Source: Streptomyces sp. C10-9-1
Lineage (GTDB): Bacteria > Actinomycetota > Actinomycetes > Streptomycetales > Streptomycetaceae
Assembly: GCF_024497955.1 (NCBI RefSeq)
Contig: NZ_JANHKP010000004.1
Coordinates: 310,001-374,000 of the forward strand
Direction: 5' to 3'
DNA length: 64,000 bases
Shown here: piece by piece, positions 43,490-52,948 of the stretch
Layout: each line of letters opens with the position of its first letter
Numbering within the stretch: position 1 is the stretch's first letter
Translations under genes and position numbers: made by a program
The notes under the pieces: generated by a model
Told to the model about the DNA's origin: nothing
The model's database searches: none
The model's input: the letters and a program-made list of their open reading frames with translations, nothing else

Positions 43490-44095
43490 TCAGGCCGTGA
43501 GGGCCGCCACCGCCGACACCGCGAGCCCGTCCAGGTAGCCCTCGGGCAGGTCGCCGCCGACGACGGCCAGCCGCCAGTAGAGCGGGCCCGCGATCAGGTC
43601 CAGCGCACGGTCCGGGTCGGTCCCCTCGGGCAGCTCACCGCGGGCCACGGCCTCGCGGACGACGACAGCCGCCACGCCGTCGCGGCTGTCGAGCAGCGCC
43701 GCCTTGATGGCCCGGGCCATCTCCGGGTTGCGGGCGGACTCCACCAGCAGCTCGGGGATCACGCGCGAGGCCACCGGGTGCCGCAGCGCACCGGCGGCCA
43801 CCTCCAGCAGGGCGCGCACGTCCCCGTGGAGGGAGCCGGTCCGCGGGACGGGCAGCCCCTGCGCGGCCACGGCGGTGACGAGGTCGAGGACGAGGGCGAG
43901 CTTGGACTTCCAGCGGCGGTAGACCGCGGTCTTGCCGACCCCGGCGCGCCGGGCGATGCCCTCGATGGACATGCGGGCGAAGCCCGCCTCGGCAAGCTCC
44001 TCGAAGACGGCCGTGCGGATGGCCGCCGTCACGTCCTCCCGCAGCACGGCCGCTCCGGCGGGGGCGCGCCGCGGGGTTCCCGGTTGCGCAGGCAT
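43490..44095 (-). CDS. TetR-family transcriptional regulator
   Basis: The 201-residue regulator has an N-terminal helix-turn-helix (AVFEELAEAGFARMSIEGIARRAGVGKTAVYRRWKSKLAL) and a C-terminal TetR_C-like ligand domain. It is divergent from a polysaccharide-type ABC exporter, its likely target. I chose ATG 44095: a TATGCT -10-like hexamer (44102-44107, minus strand) ends 6 bp upstream of the ATG and there is no ribosome-binding site, so a leaderless transcript is plausible. An in-frame ATG at 44107 is the alternative. Confidence 0.9.
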   Translation of the reverse strand: MPAQPGTPRRAPAGAAVLREDVTAAIRTAVFEELAEAGFARMSIEGIARRAGVGKTAVYRRWKSKLALVLDLVTAVAAQGLPVPRTGSLHGDVRALLEVAAGALRHPVASRVIPELLVESARNPEMARAIKAALLDSRDGVAAVVVREAVARGELPEGTDPDRALDLIAGPLYWRLAVVGGDLPEGYLDGLAVSAVAALTA

Positions 44096-44115
44096 GACCG
44101 GAAGCATACCCGCCA

Positions 44116-44175
44116 CGACGAAACGGTTGCGTTGCGACGCTCTTCTGCCTAACGTCTCCGTAGCGACGAAACGGT
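44116..44175. promoter_or_regulatory. Exporter promoter flanked by repeated TetR-operator candidates
   Basis: CGACGAAACGGT occurs twice in direct orientation (44116-44127 and 44164-44175, 48 bp apart). Between and overlapping lies a good promoter for the plus strand: TTGCGT (44127-44132), 17-bp spacer, TAACGT (44150-44155). The second copy continues into an interrupted dyad ACGA-N7-TCGT. The layout suggests a repressor bracketing the exporter promoter and also covering tetR. Confidence 0.6.
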
Positions 44176-44252
44176 ATCGTCCCGTCCTTGCGCCACACGG
44201 CTGCCCGCGGCGCACCGGCGCCACCGGGCCGAGCACGAAAGCGATCTCCCGC

Positions 44253-45176
44253 GTGACCACTGCCCCCGTCCCCGCGTACCCCGGCGCCCCCGCCGGGAGG
44301 GAACCCGCAGAAACCCCGGCCGCCCTCGCCGCCCGGCACGGTCTCACCGCCAGCGGTGCGCGCCCCTCGCTGCCCGCCTATCTGCGCGGCCTTTACGAGC
44401 GGCGGCACTTCATCGCCGCCTTCGCCACGGCCAGGCTCACCGCCCAGTACAGCCAGGCCCGGCTGGGCCGGGTCTGGCAGCTGGCGACCCCGCTGCTCAA
44501 CGCCGCCGTGTACTACCTGGTGTTCGGCGTGCTCCTCGGCACCGGCGACGACGTCCCCGACTTCGTCCCCTTCCTGGTCGCCGGGGTCTTCGTGTGGACC
44601 TTCACCGCCAACACCCTGACGGCGGGCACCCGCGCCGTGTCGGGCAACCTGCCGCTGGTGCGGGCGCTCCACTTCCCCCGCGCCTCGCTGCCGATCGCCC
44701 TCGCCCTCCAGCAGGTCCAGCAGCTGCTGTTCTCGCTCGCCGCGCTGGTGGCGATCCTCCTGCTGTCCGGGGAGCTCCCCCGCGCCTCCTGGCTGCTGGC
44801 AGTGCCCGCACTGGCGCTCCAGACCCTGTTCGGCACCGGCCTGTCGATGGTCCTCGCCCGGATCGCGGCCCGCACCCCGGACATCTCGCAGCTGATGCCC
44901 TTCCTGCTGCGCACCTGGATGTACGCCTCGGGGGTCATGTGGTCGCTGGACGCGGTGGTGGCCGACGGGCGGGTACCCGCTGCGGCCGCCGCGCTGCTGC
45001 GCTACAACCCGGTCGCCCTCTACATCGACCTGGTGCGCTTCGCGTTCATCGGTTCCTTCACCGCCGACCGGCTGCCGCCCCATGTGTGGGCGGCGGCAGC
45101 CGGGTGGGCGCTGGCCGCCGGGGTCGGCGGATTCGTGTACTTCTGGGCGGCGGAGGAGCGGTACGGCCGTGACTGA
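44253..45176 (+). CDS. ABC-2 type polysaccharide exporter permease (Wzm/TagG-like)
   Basis: The 307-residue membrane protein has six predicted helices in the ABC-2 arrangement. The N-terminal amphipathic stretch FIAAFATARLTAQYSQARLGRVWQLATPLLNAAVYYLVFGVLLG is typical of polysaccharide or teichoic acid export permeases. GTG 44253 (VTTAPVPAYPG) is the likely start, with a weak ribosome-binding site. It overlaps the ATPase gene by 8 bp. The substrate is unknown; no glycosyltransferases are nearby. Confidence 0.92.
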   Translation: MTTAPVPAYPGAPAGREPAETPAALAARHGLTASGARPSLPAYLRGLYERRHFIAAFATARLTAQYSQARLGRVWQLATPLLNAAVYYLVFGVLLGTGDDVPDFVPFLVAGVFVWTFTANTLTAGTRAVSGNLPLVRALHFPRASLPIALALQQVQQLLFSLAALVAILLLSGELPRASWLLAVPALALQTLFGTGLSMVLARIAARTPDISQLMPFLLRTWMYASGVMWSLDAVVADGRVPAAAAALLRYNPVALYIDLVRFAFIGSFTADRLPPHVWAAAAGWALAAGVGGFVYFWAAEERYGRD

Positions 45177-45969
45177 CACCGACCGGCGCCCGCCCGCCCC
45201 CGGAGGCGGCCGCGTCCCCACCGTCGTCGCCGACGGCGTCCACGTCACCTACCGCACGGGCGGCGGCCGGCCCGGGCGGGGCGGCGCCGCCTCCGCGCTC
45301 GGCCGGATCCTGGCGCGCCGGCCCGCCGCCGGCATCCGGGAGGTCCACGCCCTGAAGGGCGTGAGCTTCACGGCCCACCGGGGTGAGGCGATCGGGCTGA
45401 TCGGCTCCAACGGCTCCGGGAAGTCCACCCTGCTCAAGGCGATCGCCGGGCTGCTGCCCACCACCCGGGGCACGGTCTGGACCAGCGGCCGGCCTTCCCT
45501 CCTCGGGGTCGACGCCGCGCTGATGGCCGACCTCACCGGAGAGCGCAACATCGTCCTCGGCGGGCTCGCGACGGGCATGACCCGCCAGGAGATCCGCGAA
45601 CGGTACGCCGGCATCGTGGAGTTCTCCGGCGTGAACGACAGGGGCGACTTCGTCTCGCTGCCGATGCGCACCTACTCCTCCGGCATGAGCGCCCGGCTGC
45701 GCTTCTCCATCGCGGCCGCCCGGAGCCACGACGTCCTGCTCATCGACGAGGCGCTGGCCACCGGCGACGCGGCTTTCCGGCGGCGCAGCCGCCGCAGGAT
45801 CGAGGAGCTGAGGGCCGAGGCGGGCACCGTCTTCCTCGTCAGCCACAGCAACGCCTCCATCACCGGGACCTGTGACCGGGCGCTGTGGCTGGAGGCCGGC
45901 ACCCTGCGGATGGACGGACCGGCGAAGGAGGTCGTGGCCGCCTACGAACGCTTCACCGAGCACACGTAG
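45169..45969 (+). CDS. ABC-2 polysaccharide exporter ATPase (Wzt/TagH-like)
   Basis: The 266-residue ATPase has Walker A GSNGSGKST, signature YSSGMSARLRFSIA and Walker B VLLIDEALATGD. The SSGM form of the signature and the ALKGVSFTAHRGEAIGLIG opening are those of O-antigen/teichoic-acid exporters. There is no C-terminal carbohydrate-binding domain. GTG 45169 overlaps the permease gene, and GGAGGAG precedes it. The two proteins form one exporter. Confidence 0.93.
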   Translation: MTDTDRRPPAPGGGRVPTVVADGVHVTYRTGGGRPGRGGAASALGRILARRPAAGIREVHALKGVSFTAHRGEAIGLIGSNGSGKSTLLKAIAGLLPTTRGTVWTSGRPSLLGVDAALMADLTGERNIVLGGLATGMTRQEIRERYAGIVEFSGVNDRGDFVSLPMRTYSSGMSARLRFSIAAARSHDVLLIDEALATGDAAFRRRSRRRIEELRAEAGTVFLVSHSNASITGTCDRALWLEAGTLRMDGPAKEVVAAYERFTEHT

Positions 45970-46020
45970 TCCGCCCCCGCGGGTAGGCTCCCCTGCTGCC
46001 ACCGGGTGAGGGGTGAGGGG

Positions 46021-46854
46021 ATGGGCACGAGCCGGGCGCCGGAGCCCCTGCGCGAGGACGACCCCCGGGAGATCGCCGGGTACCGCCTCCTCGGGCGGAT
46101 CGGCGAGGGCGGTATGGGCACCGTCTACCTCACCCGCAGCCGGGACGGGCGCCTCCCCGTCGCACTGAAGCTGATCCGCCGCGCCCACTCCCGGAACGAG
46201 AGCTTCCGTCGCCGCTTCGCCCGGGAGGTCGCGGCGGCCCGCTCGGTCACGGGCCCGCACCTGGTGCCGGTCGTCGACCACGACGCCCACGCCGAGCAGC
46301 CCTGGCTCGCCACCCTGTACGTCCCCGGCACCCCGCTGGACACCGTGCTGCGCGAGGAGGGTCCGCTGCCCGTGGGACGGGTCCTGGCCGTCGTCGCGGG
46401 CGCCGCGCGGGCGCTCGCCGCCGTCCACGGCGCCGGGCTCGTCCACCGGGACGTCAAGCCGGCGAACCTGCTGCTGACCCGGGACGGGCCCTGGCTGCTC
46501 GACTTCGGGGTGGCCTGCGCCGCCGACGGGACCTCCTCGCTGACCACGGCCGGGCGGATGGTGGGCACACCCCGGTACATGTCCCCGGAGCACGCCCTCG
46601 GACGCGAGGTCACCCCCGCTTCCGACGTGTTCACCCTGGGGCTGGTCGCCGCCGAGGCGGCCACCGGCCGCCACCCCTACGGGGAGGGCGGCGCCCTGGT
46701 GATCGCGACCCGGATCGCGGGCACCGCCCACGATCCGCCCGACCTGACCGGCTACCCGGCACGGCTGCGCCCCCTGCTGGCCGCGACGCTGGACGCGGCC
46801 CCCTCCGCGCGGCCCTCCGCGGCGCGGACGGCCGCCCTCGCCGGGGCCGGCTGA
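46021..46854 (+). CDS. Soluble Ser/Thr protein kinase
   Basis: The 277-residue Hanks-type kinase consists of little more than the catalytic domain: GRIGEGGMGTVY, Lys50 (VALKLI), HRDVKPAN, LLDFGVACA and YMSPEHALG. There is no membrane helix or sensor domain, unlike most streptomycete kinases. The C-terminus stops near the end of the fold. GGTGAGGGG precedes ATG 46021. It follows the polysaccharide exporter by 51 bp and may be co-transcribed with it. Substrates are unknown. Confidence 0.9.
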   Translation: MGTSRAPEPLREDDPREIAGYRLLGRIGEGGMGTVYLTRSRDGRLPVALKLIRRAHSRNESFRRRFAREVAAARSVTGPHLVPVVDHDAHAEQPWLATLYVPGTPLDTVLREEGPLPVGRVLAVVAGAARALAAVHGAGLVHRDVKPANLLLTRDGPWLLDFGVACAADGTSSLTTAGRMVGTPRYMSPEHALGREVTPASDVFTLGLVAAEAATGRHPYGEGGALVIATRIAGTAHDPPDLTGYPARLRPLLAATLDAAPSARPSAARTAALAGAG

Positions 46855-46869
46855 GCCGCGGACCGTGCC

Positions 46870-46910
46870 GCGTCCCCGGCGGCGGGTCGGCGCCCCGCCG
46901 CCGGGGACGC
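46870..46910. terminator. Terminator of the kinase gene
   Basis: A perfect 17-bp stem (46870-46886 with 46894-46910) with a 7-nt loop, 15 bp past the stop. Confidence 0.85.
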
Positions 46911-46911
46911 C

Positions 46912-46944
46912 GGAAGGCGCGCACCGGGCCGGTGCGCGCCTTCC
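46912..46944. terminator. Terminator of the NAD-GDH gene
   Basis: A 16-bp stem (46912-46927 with 46929-46944), opening to a GGGCC-type tip loop, lies 20 bp past the minus-strand GDH stop. It is back to back with the kinase terminator. Confidence 0.82.
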
Positions 46945-46964
46945 GGGACGGGACGCCGCCGAGG

Positions 46965-49900
46965 TCAGCTGTGCGCGCGCAGAAGCTGGCGCATCGTCCG
47001 CATCGCCACCGACAGGTTCGCCAGGTCGAAGGCGTCCGACCCGTGGATCTCGTCCAGCGTGGTGCGGGCCCGGCCCAGCAGGGCAGCGTTCTTCTCCTCC
47101 CAGGCCCGGAAGCGCTCCTCCGGCGTCGCCGAACCCTCGCCGACCGAGAGCACGTCCGCCGTGAGGGCCGCGTGGGCGGCGTAGAGGTCCTCGCGGATCG
47201 AGGCCCGGGCCATCGACTGCCAGCGGTCGGCCCTCGGCAGCTCGATGATCCGGTCCATCAGCTGGGTGATGGACAGCCGGTCCGCGAGGTCGTAGTACAC
47301 CTCCGCGACCGCCAGCGGGTCCTGCCCGGTGCGGTCCGCGATCGCGACGATGTCCAGCGCCGGGAAGGCCGAGGAGAAGCCCGCGACGCGCTGCGCCAGC
47401 TCCTCGGGGACGCCGGCCGCCGTGAGCTCGTCCAGGATGCCCCGGTACCACTCGGCGTCCGCGCCGCGCAGCATCTTCGGCAGCGAGTCCCAGACCTCCG
47501 CCACCCGCTCGGCGAAGAAGTCCACCGTCTCCGCGAGCTGGAGCGGCTGCGGCCGGTTGCCGAGCAGCCAGCGGGTGCCGCGCTCGACCAGCCGCCGGGA
47601 GTGGAGCCGGACCCGGGTCTGGACGTCGGCGGCCACCTGGTTGTCCAGGGCCTCCACGGCGTCCCAGACCGCACTGAGGCCGAAGATGCCCCGGGCGGCG
47701 GTCTGCGCGCGCACGATCTCCTCGACCGACGCCCCGGTCTCCTCGCGGAGCCGGTGCAGGAAGGTGGAGCCGCCGGTGTTCACCGTGTCGTTGACGAGCA
47801 CCGTGGTCACGATCTCCCGGCGCAGCGCGTGGGAGTCGATCGCCCCGGCGAAACGCTCCCGCAGCGGCTGCGGGAAGTAGGCGTGCAGCAGGCGGCGCAG
47901 GTAGGGGTCGTCCGGCAGGGTGGTGCCGATCAGCTCCTCGGCCACCGTGATCTTGGTGTAGGCGAGCAGGACGGCCAGTTCGGGCTGGCTGAGGCCGCGC
48001 CCGGTGTTCAGCAGCTCGCGGATCTGCCGGTCGGCCGGGAGGAACTCCAGCGCCCGGTCCAGGTGCCCGTCCCGTCCGAGGCGGCGCATGAAGCGCTGGT
48101 GCGCGTGCAGCAGCGACGGCGACTGCGCGACCCCGTTGGCCAGGGCCGTGTTCTGGGCGTAGTTGTTGCGCAGCACCAGGGCGCCGACCTCGTCGGTCAT
48201 CTGCGCCAGCAGGGCGTTGCGCTGCTTGACGGTCATGTCGCCCTCGGCGACCAGGCCGTTGAGCAGGATCTTGATGTTGACCTCGTGGTCGGAGGTGTCC
48301 ACACCGGCGCTGTTGTCGATGGCGTCGGTGTTGATCCTGCCGCCCTTGCGGTCGAACTCGATCCGGCCGAGCTGGGTGCAGCCGAGGTTGCCGCCCTCGC
48401 CCACGACCCGGACCCGCAGGTCCTCGCCGTTGACGCGGATCGCGTCGTTGGCCTTGTCTCCGACGTCGGGGTTCGACTCGGAGACGGCCTTGACGTAGGT
48501 GCCGATGCCGCCGTTCCACAGCAGGTCGACCGGCGCCTTCAGGATCGCCTGCATCAGCTCGGCCGGGGTCGCCTTGGTGACCTCGGGGTCGATGCCCAGC
48601 GCGGCGCGCATCGGCGCGGTGACCGGGATCGACTTGGCGCTGCGCGGGTGGATGCCGCCGCCCGCGGAGAGCAGCTCGGTGTCGTAGTCGGCCCAGGAGG
48701 AGCGCGGCAGCTCGAACAGGCGGCGGCGCTCCGCGTAGGAGGTGGCCGCGTCGGGCGTCGGGTCGATGAAGATGTGCCGGTGGTCGAAGGCGGCCACCAG
48801 CCGGATGTGCTCGCTGAGCAGCATCCCGTTGCCGAAGACGTCACCGGACATGTCGCCGACGCCGACGACCGTGAAGTCCTCGGTCTGGGTGTCGTGGCCG
48901 AGCTCCCGGAAGTGGCGCTTGACCGACTCCCAGGCGCCGCGCGCCGTGATGCCCATGCCCTTGTGGTCGTAGCCCGCGGAACCGCCGGAGGCGAAGGCGT
49001 CGCCCAGCCAGAAGTCGTAGGAGACGGCCACCTCGTTGGCGATGTCGGAGAAGGACGCCGTGCCCTTGTCCGCGGCGACCACCAGGTAGGTGTCGTCCTC
49101 GTCGTGCCGGACCACCCGGGACGGGGGCACGACCTCGCCCGCGACCATGTTGTCCGTGATGTCGAGCAGCGCGGAGATGAAGACGCGGTAGCAGGCGATG
49201 CCCTCGGCGAGCCAGGCGTCGCGGTCCACCGAGGGGTCGGGGAGCTGCTTGGCGACGAAGCCGCCCTTCGCGCCGACCGGCACGATCACGGTGTTCTTCA
49301 CCATCTGGGCCTTGACCAGGCCGAGGATCTCGGTGCGGAAGTCCTCCCGCCGGTCGGACCAGCGCAGCCCGCCGCGCGCGACCTTGCCGAAGCGCAGGTG
49401 GACGCCCTCGACCCTGGGCGAGTAGACCCAGATCTCGAACGCCGGGCGGGGCGCGGGCAGGTCGGGGATGGCCTGCGGGTCGAACTTCATGGACACGTAG
49501 GCGTGGTTGGCGCCGTCGCCGGTCTTCTGGAAGAAGTTGGTCCGCAGCGTCGCCTTGATCACCGTGAGGAAGGAGCGCAGGATGCGGTCCTCGTCGAGGG
49601 AGGCGACCTGGTCGAGGGCGCCGTCCAGCTCCTCCAGCAGGCCGTCGATCAGCTCGGTACCGGCCCGCTGCCGGTCCGGCGACATCCGCGCCTCGAAGAG
49701 GGAGACCAGCAGCCGGGTGGTGTGGACGTTGGTGCGGAGGGTGTCCTCCATGTAGTCCTGGCTGAAGGTGGAACCGGCCTGCCGCAGGTACTTGGCGTAG
49801 GCGCGCAGCACCATGGCCTCGCGCCAGTCCAGGCCCGCGCCGAGCACCAGGGCATTGAAGCCGTCGTTCTCCGCCTCGCCGGTCCACACCGCGGCGAAGG

Positions 49901-51899
49901 CGTCCTGGAATCGCTCGCGGGCGTCGTCGGCGAGGTAGTCGCCGGCTCCGCCCGGCAGCGGCATCCGCAGGCCGAAGTCGTAGATCCAGGCGTGGGTGCC
50001 GTCGGCGCAGCGCAGCTCGTAGGGACGCTCGTCGACGACCTCGCTGCCGAGCCGCTGGAGCACCGGGAGCACGGCGGAGAGGGACACCTGGTCCCCGGTC
50101 CGGTAGATCTTGAAGCGGCGCTCGCCGGGACCGGCGCCGACCGGCTCGTACAGCGAGAGCTGGAAGTCGCGGTCGGAGTGGGTCAGCTGCTCCAGGCGCA
50201 CCAGGTCGGCGACGGCGGAGCGGGGCGAGTGGTCGGCCTTGTAGCCCTCGGGGAAGGCGTGGGCGTAGCGGCGCAGCAGCTCGGCCGCGCGCTCCTCGCC
50301 GAACTCGGCGTTGAGCGCCTCGCCGAAGCCGTCCGCCCAGGAGCGGGCCGCCTCGACGAGCCGCGCCTCGATGTGCTCGGTGTCGGCGTCGGTGAGGTCG
50401 GGCAGCTCGGTGCCGGCGGGCACGCGGACCACGAAGTGGATCCGGGAGAGGATCGATTCGGTGTTCCAGGCGGTGAAGTCGACGCTGATGCCGCCGAGCT
50501 CCTCCTTCAGGATGTCGATCAGGCGCAGCCGCACGCCGGTGGTGTAGCGGTCGCGGGGAAGGTAGACGAGCGCGGAGTAGTAGCGCCCGTACTCGTCCTG
50601 GCGCAGGTAGAGCCGGAGCCGGCGGCGCTCCTGGAGGTAGAGCACGCTGGTGACGATCGCCCGGAGCTGGTCGACCGGCGTCTGGAACAGCTCGTCGCGC
50701 GGGTAGGTCTCCAGGATCTGGAGCAGGTCGCGGCCGTCGTGGCTGTTGGGCGAGAAGCCGGCGCCCTGGAGCACCTCGGCGACCTTGCGGCGGATCACGG
50801 GGACCCGGCGCACGGACTCGGTGTACGCGGCGGAGGAGAAGAGCCCGAGGAAGCGGCGCTCCCCGATCACGTTGCCTTCGGTGTCGAACTTCTTGACGCC
50901 GATGTAGTCCAGGTAGCTCGGCCGGTGCACGGTGGCGCGGCTGTTGGCCTTGGTGAGCACGAGCAGCTTGTGCTCACGGGCCTTGGCGCGGGCGTCGGCG
51001 GGCAGCCGGCTGAACGAGGGGCTGACCGGGTGGTCCTCGTCGTCGGTGTGCTGCGGGTCGGAGCGCAGGATGCCGAGACCCGTGCCGGGGACGGCGGCGA
51101 GCGCGTCGCTGTCGGTCAGCTCGTACTCGCGGTAGCCGAGGAAGGTGAAGTGGTCGGCGGCGAGCCAGCGCAGCAGCTCGCGGGCCTCCTCCACCTCCTG
51201 GTCGCGCAGGTCGCCGGCGGTGGGCTCGTCGGGGAGGCCGTCGGCGATCCGCAGGGCGGCGTCGCGCATCTTCTCCCAGTCCTCGACGGCCTCGCGGACG
51301 TCGGAGAGCACCCGCAGCAGGTCGGCGGTGATCTGCTTCAGGTCGGCGCGATCGGTCTCGCGGTCGATCTCGACGTGGATCCAGGACTCGACGAGGGCGT
51401 CGTGCGGCAGCTTCGTCAGCCCGGCGCCCTCGGGGAGCACCTCGACGAGCCGGCCGGTCACGTCGCGGCGGACGACGACCTGCGGGTGGATCACCACGTG
51501 GATGCCGCGGGCCTGGCGGGAGAGCTCGTTGGTGACCGAGTCGACCAGGAAGGGCATGTCGTCGGTGACCACCTCGACCACGGAGTGGCTGCACGTCCAG
51601 CCGTTCTCCTCGACGGTCGGGGTGTGCACCCGGACGTTGGCCGTGCCCTGGGGGCGGTTCTCGGCCAGGCGGTAGTGGGAGAGCGCCGCGCCGAAGACGT
51701 CGACCGGGTCGCGGTCCGTGAGGTCCTCGGGAGCGGTGTGCAGGTAGTAGCGCTGGAGATACGAGAGCAGGGTGTCCCGGTCGGGACGCTCCCCCTGCTC
51801 GGCCACGGTCGGGAGGTTCCCCCCGACCGGGCTGTGCTCAGCGACCCGGGCCGCCCGTGCGAGCAGCTCGGCCTTGGCTTCGTCCAGCTTGGTCTGCAT
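46965..51899 (-). CDS. gdhB: NAD-specific glutamate dehydrogenase, 180-kDa class
   Basis: The 1,644-residue enzyme converts glutamate and 2-oxoglutarate plus ammonium, with NAD. Length and architecture match the large GDH class: an N-terminal ACT-like regulatory part (TNELSRQARGIHVVIHPQVVVRRD), a long N-terminal region, the catalytic core (VPVGAKGGFVAKQLPDP; GGLRWSDRREDFRTEILGLVKAQMVKN; GVGDMSGDVFGNGMLLS) and a large C-terminal region. The class is best known from S. clavuligerus and Pseudomonas, where the gene is called gdhB; it is usually catabolic and allosterically controlled. AGGAGCCAGAGGA precedes ATG 51899. It is monocistronic, with its own terminator. Confidence 0.95.
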   Translation of the reverse strand: MQTKLDEAKAELLARAARVAEHSPVGGNLPTVAEQGERPDRDTLLSYLQRYYLHTAPEDLTDRDPVDVFGAALSHYRLAENRPQGTANVRVHTPTVEENGWTCSHSVVEVVTDDMPFLVDSVTNELSRQARGIHVVIHPQVVVRRDVTGRLVEVLPEGAGLTKLPHDALVESWIHVEIDRETDRADLKQITADLLRVLSDVREAVEDWEKMRDAALRIADGLPDEPTAGDLRDQEVEEARELLRWLAADHFTFLGYREYELTDSDALAAVPGTGLGILRSDPQHTDDEDHPVSPSFSRLPADARAKAREHKLLVLTKANSRATVHRPSYLDYIGVKKFDTEGNVIGERRFLGLFSSAAYTESVRRVPVIRRKVAEVLQGAGFSPNSHDGRDLLQILETYPRDELFQTPVDQLRAIVTSVLYLQERRRLRLYLRQDEYGRYYSALVYLPRDRYTTGVRLRLIDILKEELGGISVDFTAWNTESILSRIHFVVRVPAGTELPDLTDADTEHIEARLVEAARSWADGFGEALNAEFGEERAAELLRRYAHAFPEGYKADHSPRSAVADLVRLEQLTHSDRDFQLSLYEPVGAGPGERRFKIYRTGDQVSLSAVLPVLQRLGSEVVDERPYELRCADGTHAWIYDFGLRMPLPGGAGDYLADDARERFQDAFAAVWTGEAENDGFNALVLGAGLDWREAMVLRAYAKYLRQAGSTFSQDYMEDTLRTNVHTTRLLVSLFEARMSPDRQRAGTELIDGLLEELDGALDQVASLDEDRILRSFLTVIKATLRTNFFQKTGDGANHAYVSMKFDPQAIPDLPAPRPAFEIWVYSPRVEGVHLRFGKVARGGLRWSDRREDFRTEILGLVKAQMVKNTVIVPVGAKGGFVAKQLPDPSVDRDAWLAEGIACYRVFISALLDITDNMVAGEVVPPSRVVRHDEDDTYLVVAADKGTASFSDIANEVAVSYDFWLGDAFASGGSAGYDHKGMGITARGAWESVKRHFRELGHDTQTEDFTVVGVGDMSGDVFGNGMLLSEHIRLVAAFDHRHIFIDPTPDAATSYAERRRLFELPRSSWADYDTELLSAGGGIHPRSAKSIPVTAPMRAALGIDPEVTKATPAELMQAILKAPVDLLWNGGIGTYVKAVSESNPDVGDKANDAIRVNGEDLRVRVVGEGGNLGCTQLGRIEFDRKGGRINTDAIDNSAGVDTSDHEVNIKILLNGLVAEGDMTVKQRNALLAQMTDEVGALVLRNNYAQNTALANGVAQSPSLLHAHQRFMRRLGRDGHLDRALEFLPADRQIRELLNTGRGLSQPELAVLLAYTKITVAEELIGTTLPDDPYLRRLLHAYFPQPLRERFAGAIDSHALRREIVTTVLVNDTVNTGGSTFLHRLREETGASVEEIVRAQTAARGIFGLSAVWDAVEALDNQVAADVQTRVRLHSRRLVERGTRWLLGNRPQPLQLAETVDFFAERVAEVWDSLPKMLRGADAEWYRGILDELTAAGVPEELAQRVAGFSSAFPALDIVAIADRTGQDPLAVAEVYYDLADRLSITQLMDRIIELPRADRWQSMARASIREDLYAAHAALTADVLSVGEGSATPEERFRAWEEKNAALLGRARTTLDEIHGSDAFDLANLSVAMRTMRQLLRAHS

Positions 51900-52296
51900 G
51901 TCCTCTGGCTCCTGTCGCGCGCCGTTGCGTGACGTAGGTGAAAGATGCTGCGGTGCGACGCCGCGACACGGGGTGCCCGGTCGTTGCGGATGCCGTACCG
52001 CGAGATGGGATGCCCGGGCCGCGGGGCGCCACGTGAGGCGGGCGGGCCGGACGGCGGAGACGATCAGGCATCGCCCGGAGGCGGTGGCTCTCCGGGCGCT
52101 GTCCCCCGGCGGTGGCCGGGCGGAGCCCGGTGGGGGCTTCGCTGCCCCCCGGGCATATCGCGCTGATCACGCCCCCAGGCTATCGCCCTTGCCCCCCGGA
52201 ACGTCATGAGCCGTATGTGTACAAAACCTGGGCCCGAAGTTTGACAGTCTGGACAGCGACACAGGCCCTCATGGCAACCAACCACCGGGAGCAGCC
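51900..52296. other. Divergent intergenic region between NAD-GDH and the PfpI gene
   Basis: This 397-bp region has no gene. It carries upstream sequences of both genes. A TTGACA hexamer on the plus strand (52241-52246) has no matching -10 at 17-18 bp, so I do not call a promoter. No strong palindrome stands out. Confidence 0.5.
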
Positions 52297-52863
52297 ATGA
52301 CCACGAAGATCCTTATCGTCACCGGGGACGCCGCGGAGTCCCTGGAGGTGCTCTACCCCTACCAGCGGCTGGTCGAGGAGGGGTACGAGGTCCACATCGC
52401 CGCCCCGTCCCGCAAGCAGCTCCGCTTCGTCGTCCACGACTTCGAGCCGGGCTTCGACACCTACACCGAGAAGCCCGGTTACACCTGGCCCGCCGACCTG
52501 GCGTTCTCCGAGGTCGACGCCGGGGACTACGCGGCGGTGGTCATCCCCGGCGGGCGCGCCCCGGAGTACCTGCGCAACGACGGGGAGCTGCGCAAGATCC
52601 TCAAGGCGTTCTTCGACGCCGACAAGCCGGTGGCCCAGATCTGCCACGGGCCGCTGCTGACCGCGGCGGTCGGCGGCCTGGAAGGCCGCCGGGTGACCGC
52701 CTACCCCGCACTGGAGCTGGACATGCAGGCGGCGGGCGCCACCTTCCAGGACACCGAGGCCGTGGTGGACGGCACCCTGGTGTCCTCGCGGGCCTGGCCG
52801 GACCACTCGGCGTGGATGCGCGCCTTCCTGGGGATCCTGCGGGAGAAGGCCCCGGTCACCTGA
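52297..52863 (+). CDS. DJ-1/PfpI family protein
   Basis: The 188-residue protein has the class I glutamine amidotransferase-like fold of DJ-1/PfpI, with the nucleophile elbow AQICHGPLL (Cys116-His117) and the ILIVTGDAAESLEVLYPYQRL opening. Relatives include intracellular proteases, deglycases and chaperones. The gene has PfpI-like Cys and His, but the enzymatic activity cannot be deduced. GGGAGCAGCC precedes ATG 52297. It stands alone, divergent from NAD-GDH. Confidence 0.92.
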   Translation: MTTKILIVTGDAAESLEVLYPYQRLVEEGYEVHIAAPSRKQLRFVVHDFEPGFDTYTEKPGYTWPADLAFSEVDAGDYAAVVIPGGRAPEYLRNDGELRKILKAFFDADKPVAQICHGPLLTAAVGGLEGRRVTAYPALELDMQAAGATFQDTEAVVDGTLVSSRAWPDHSAWMRAFLGILREKAPVT

Positions 52864-52948
52864 GCACGGCCGGGCGGGGCGCGTCCGGCGGTGGGGGCTC
52901 CGGGCGCTCCCGGACACGGCCCGGGCGGGCTCCCGCGGCGGGCGCCCG

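Noticed and set aside
46932..51932. A 1,666-codon plus-strand frame opposite NAD-GDH.
   Set aside because: It mirrors the GDH gene and consists of low-complexity Val/Gly/Glu/Asp/Arg sequence, with no start signal or domain.
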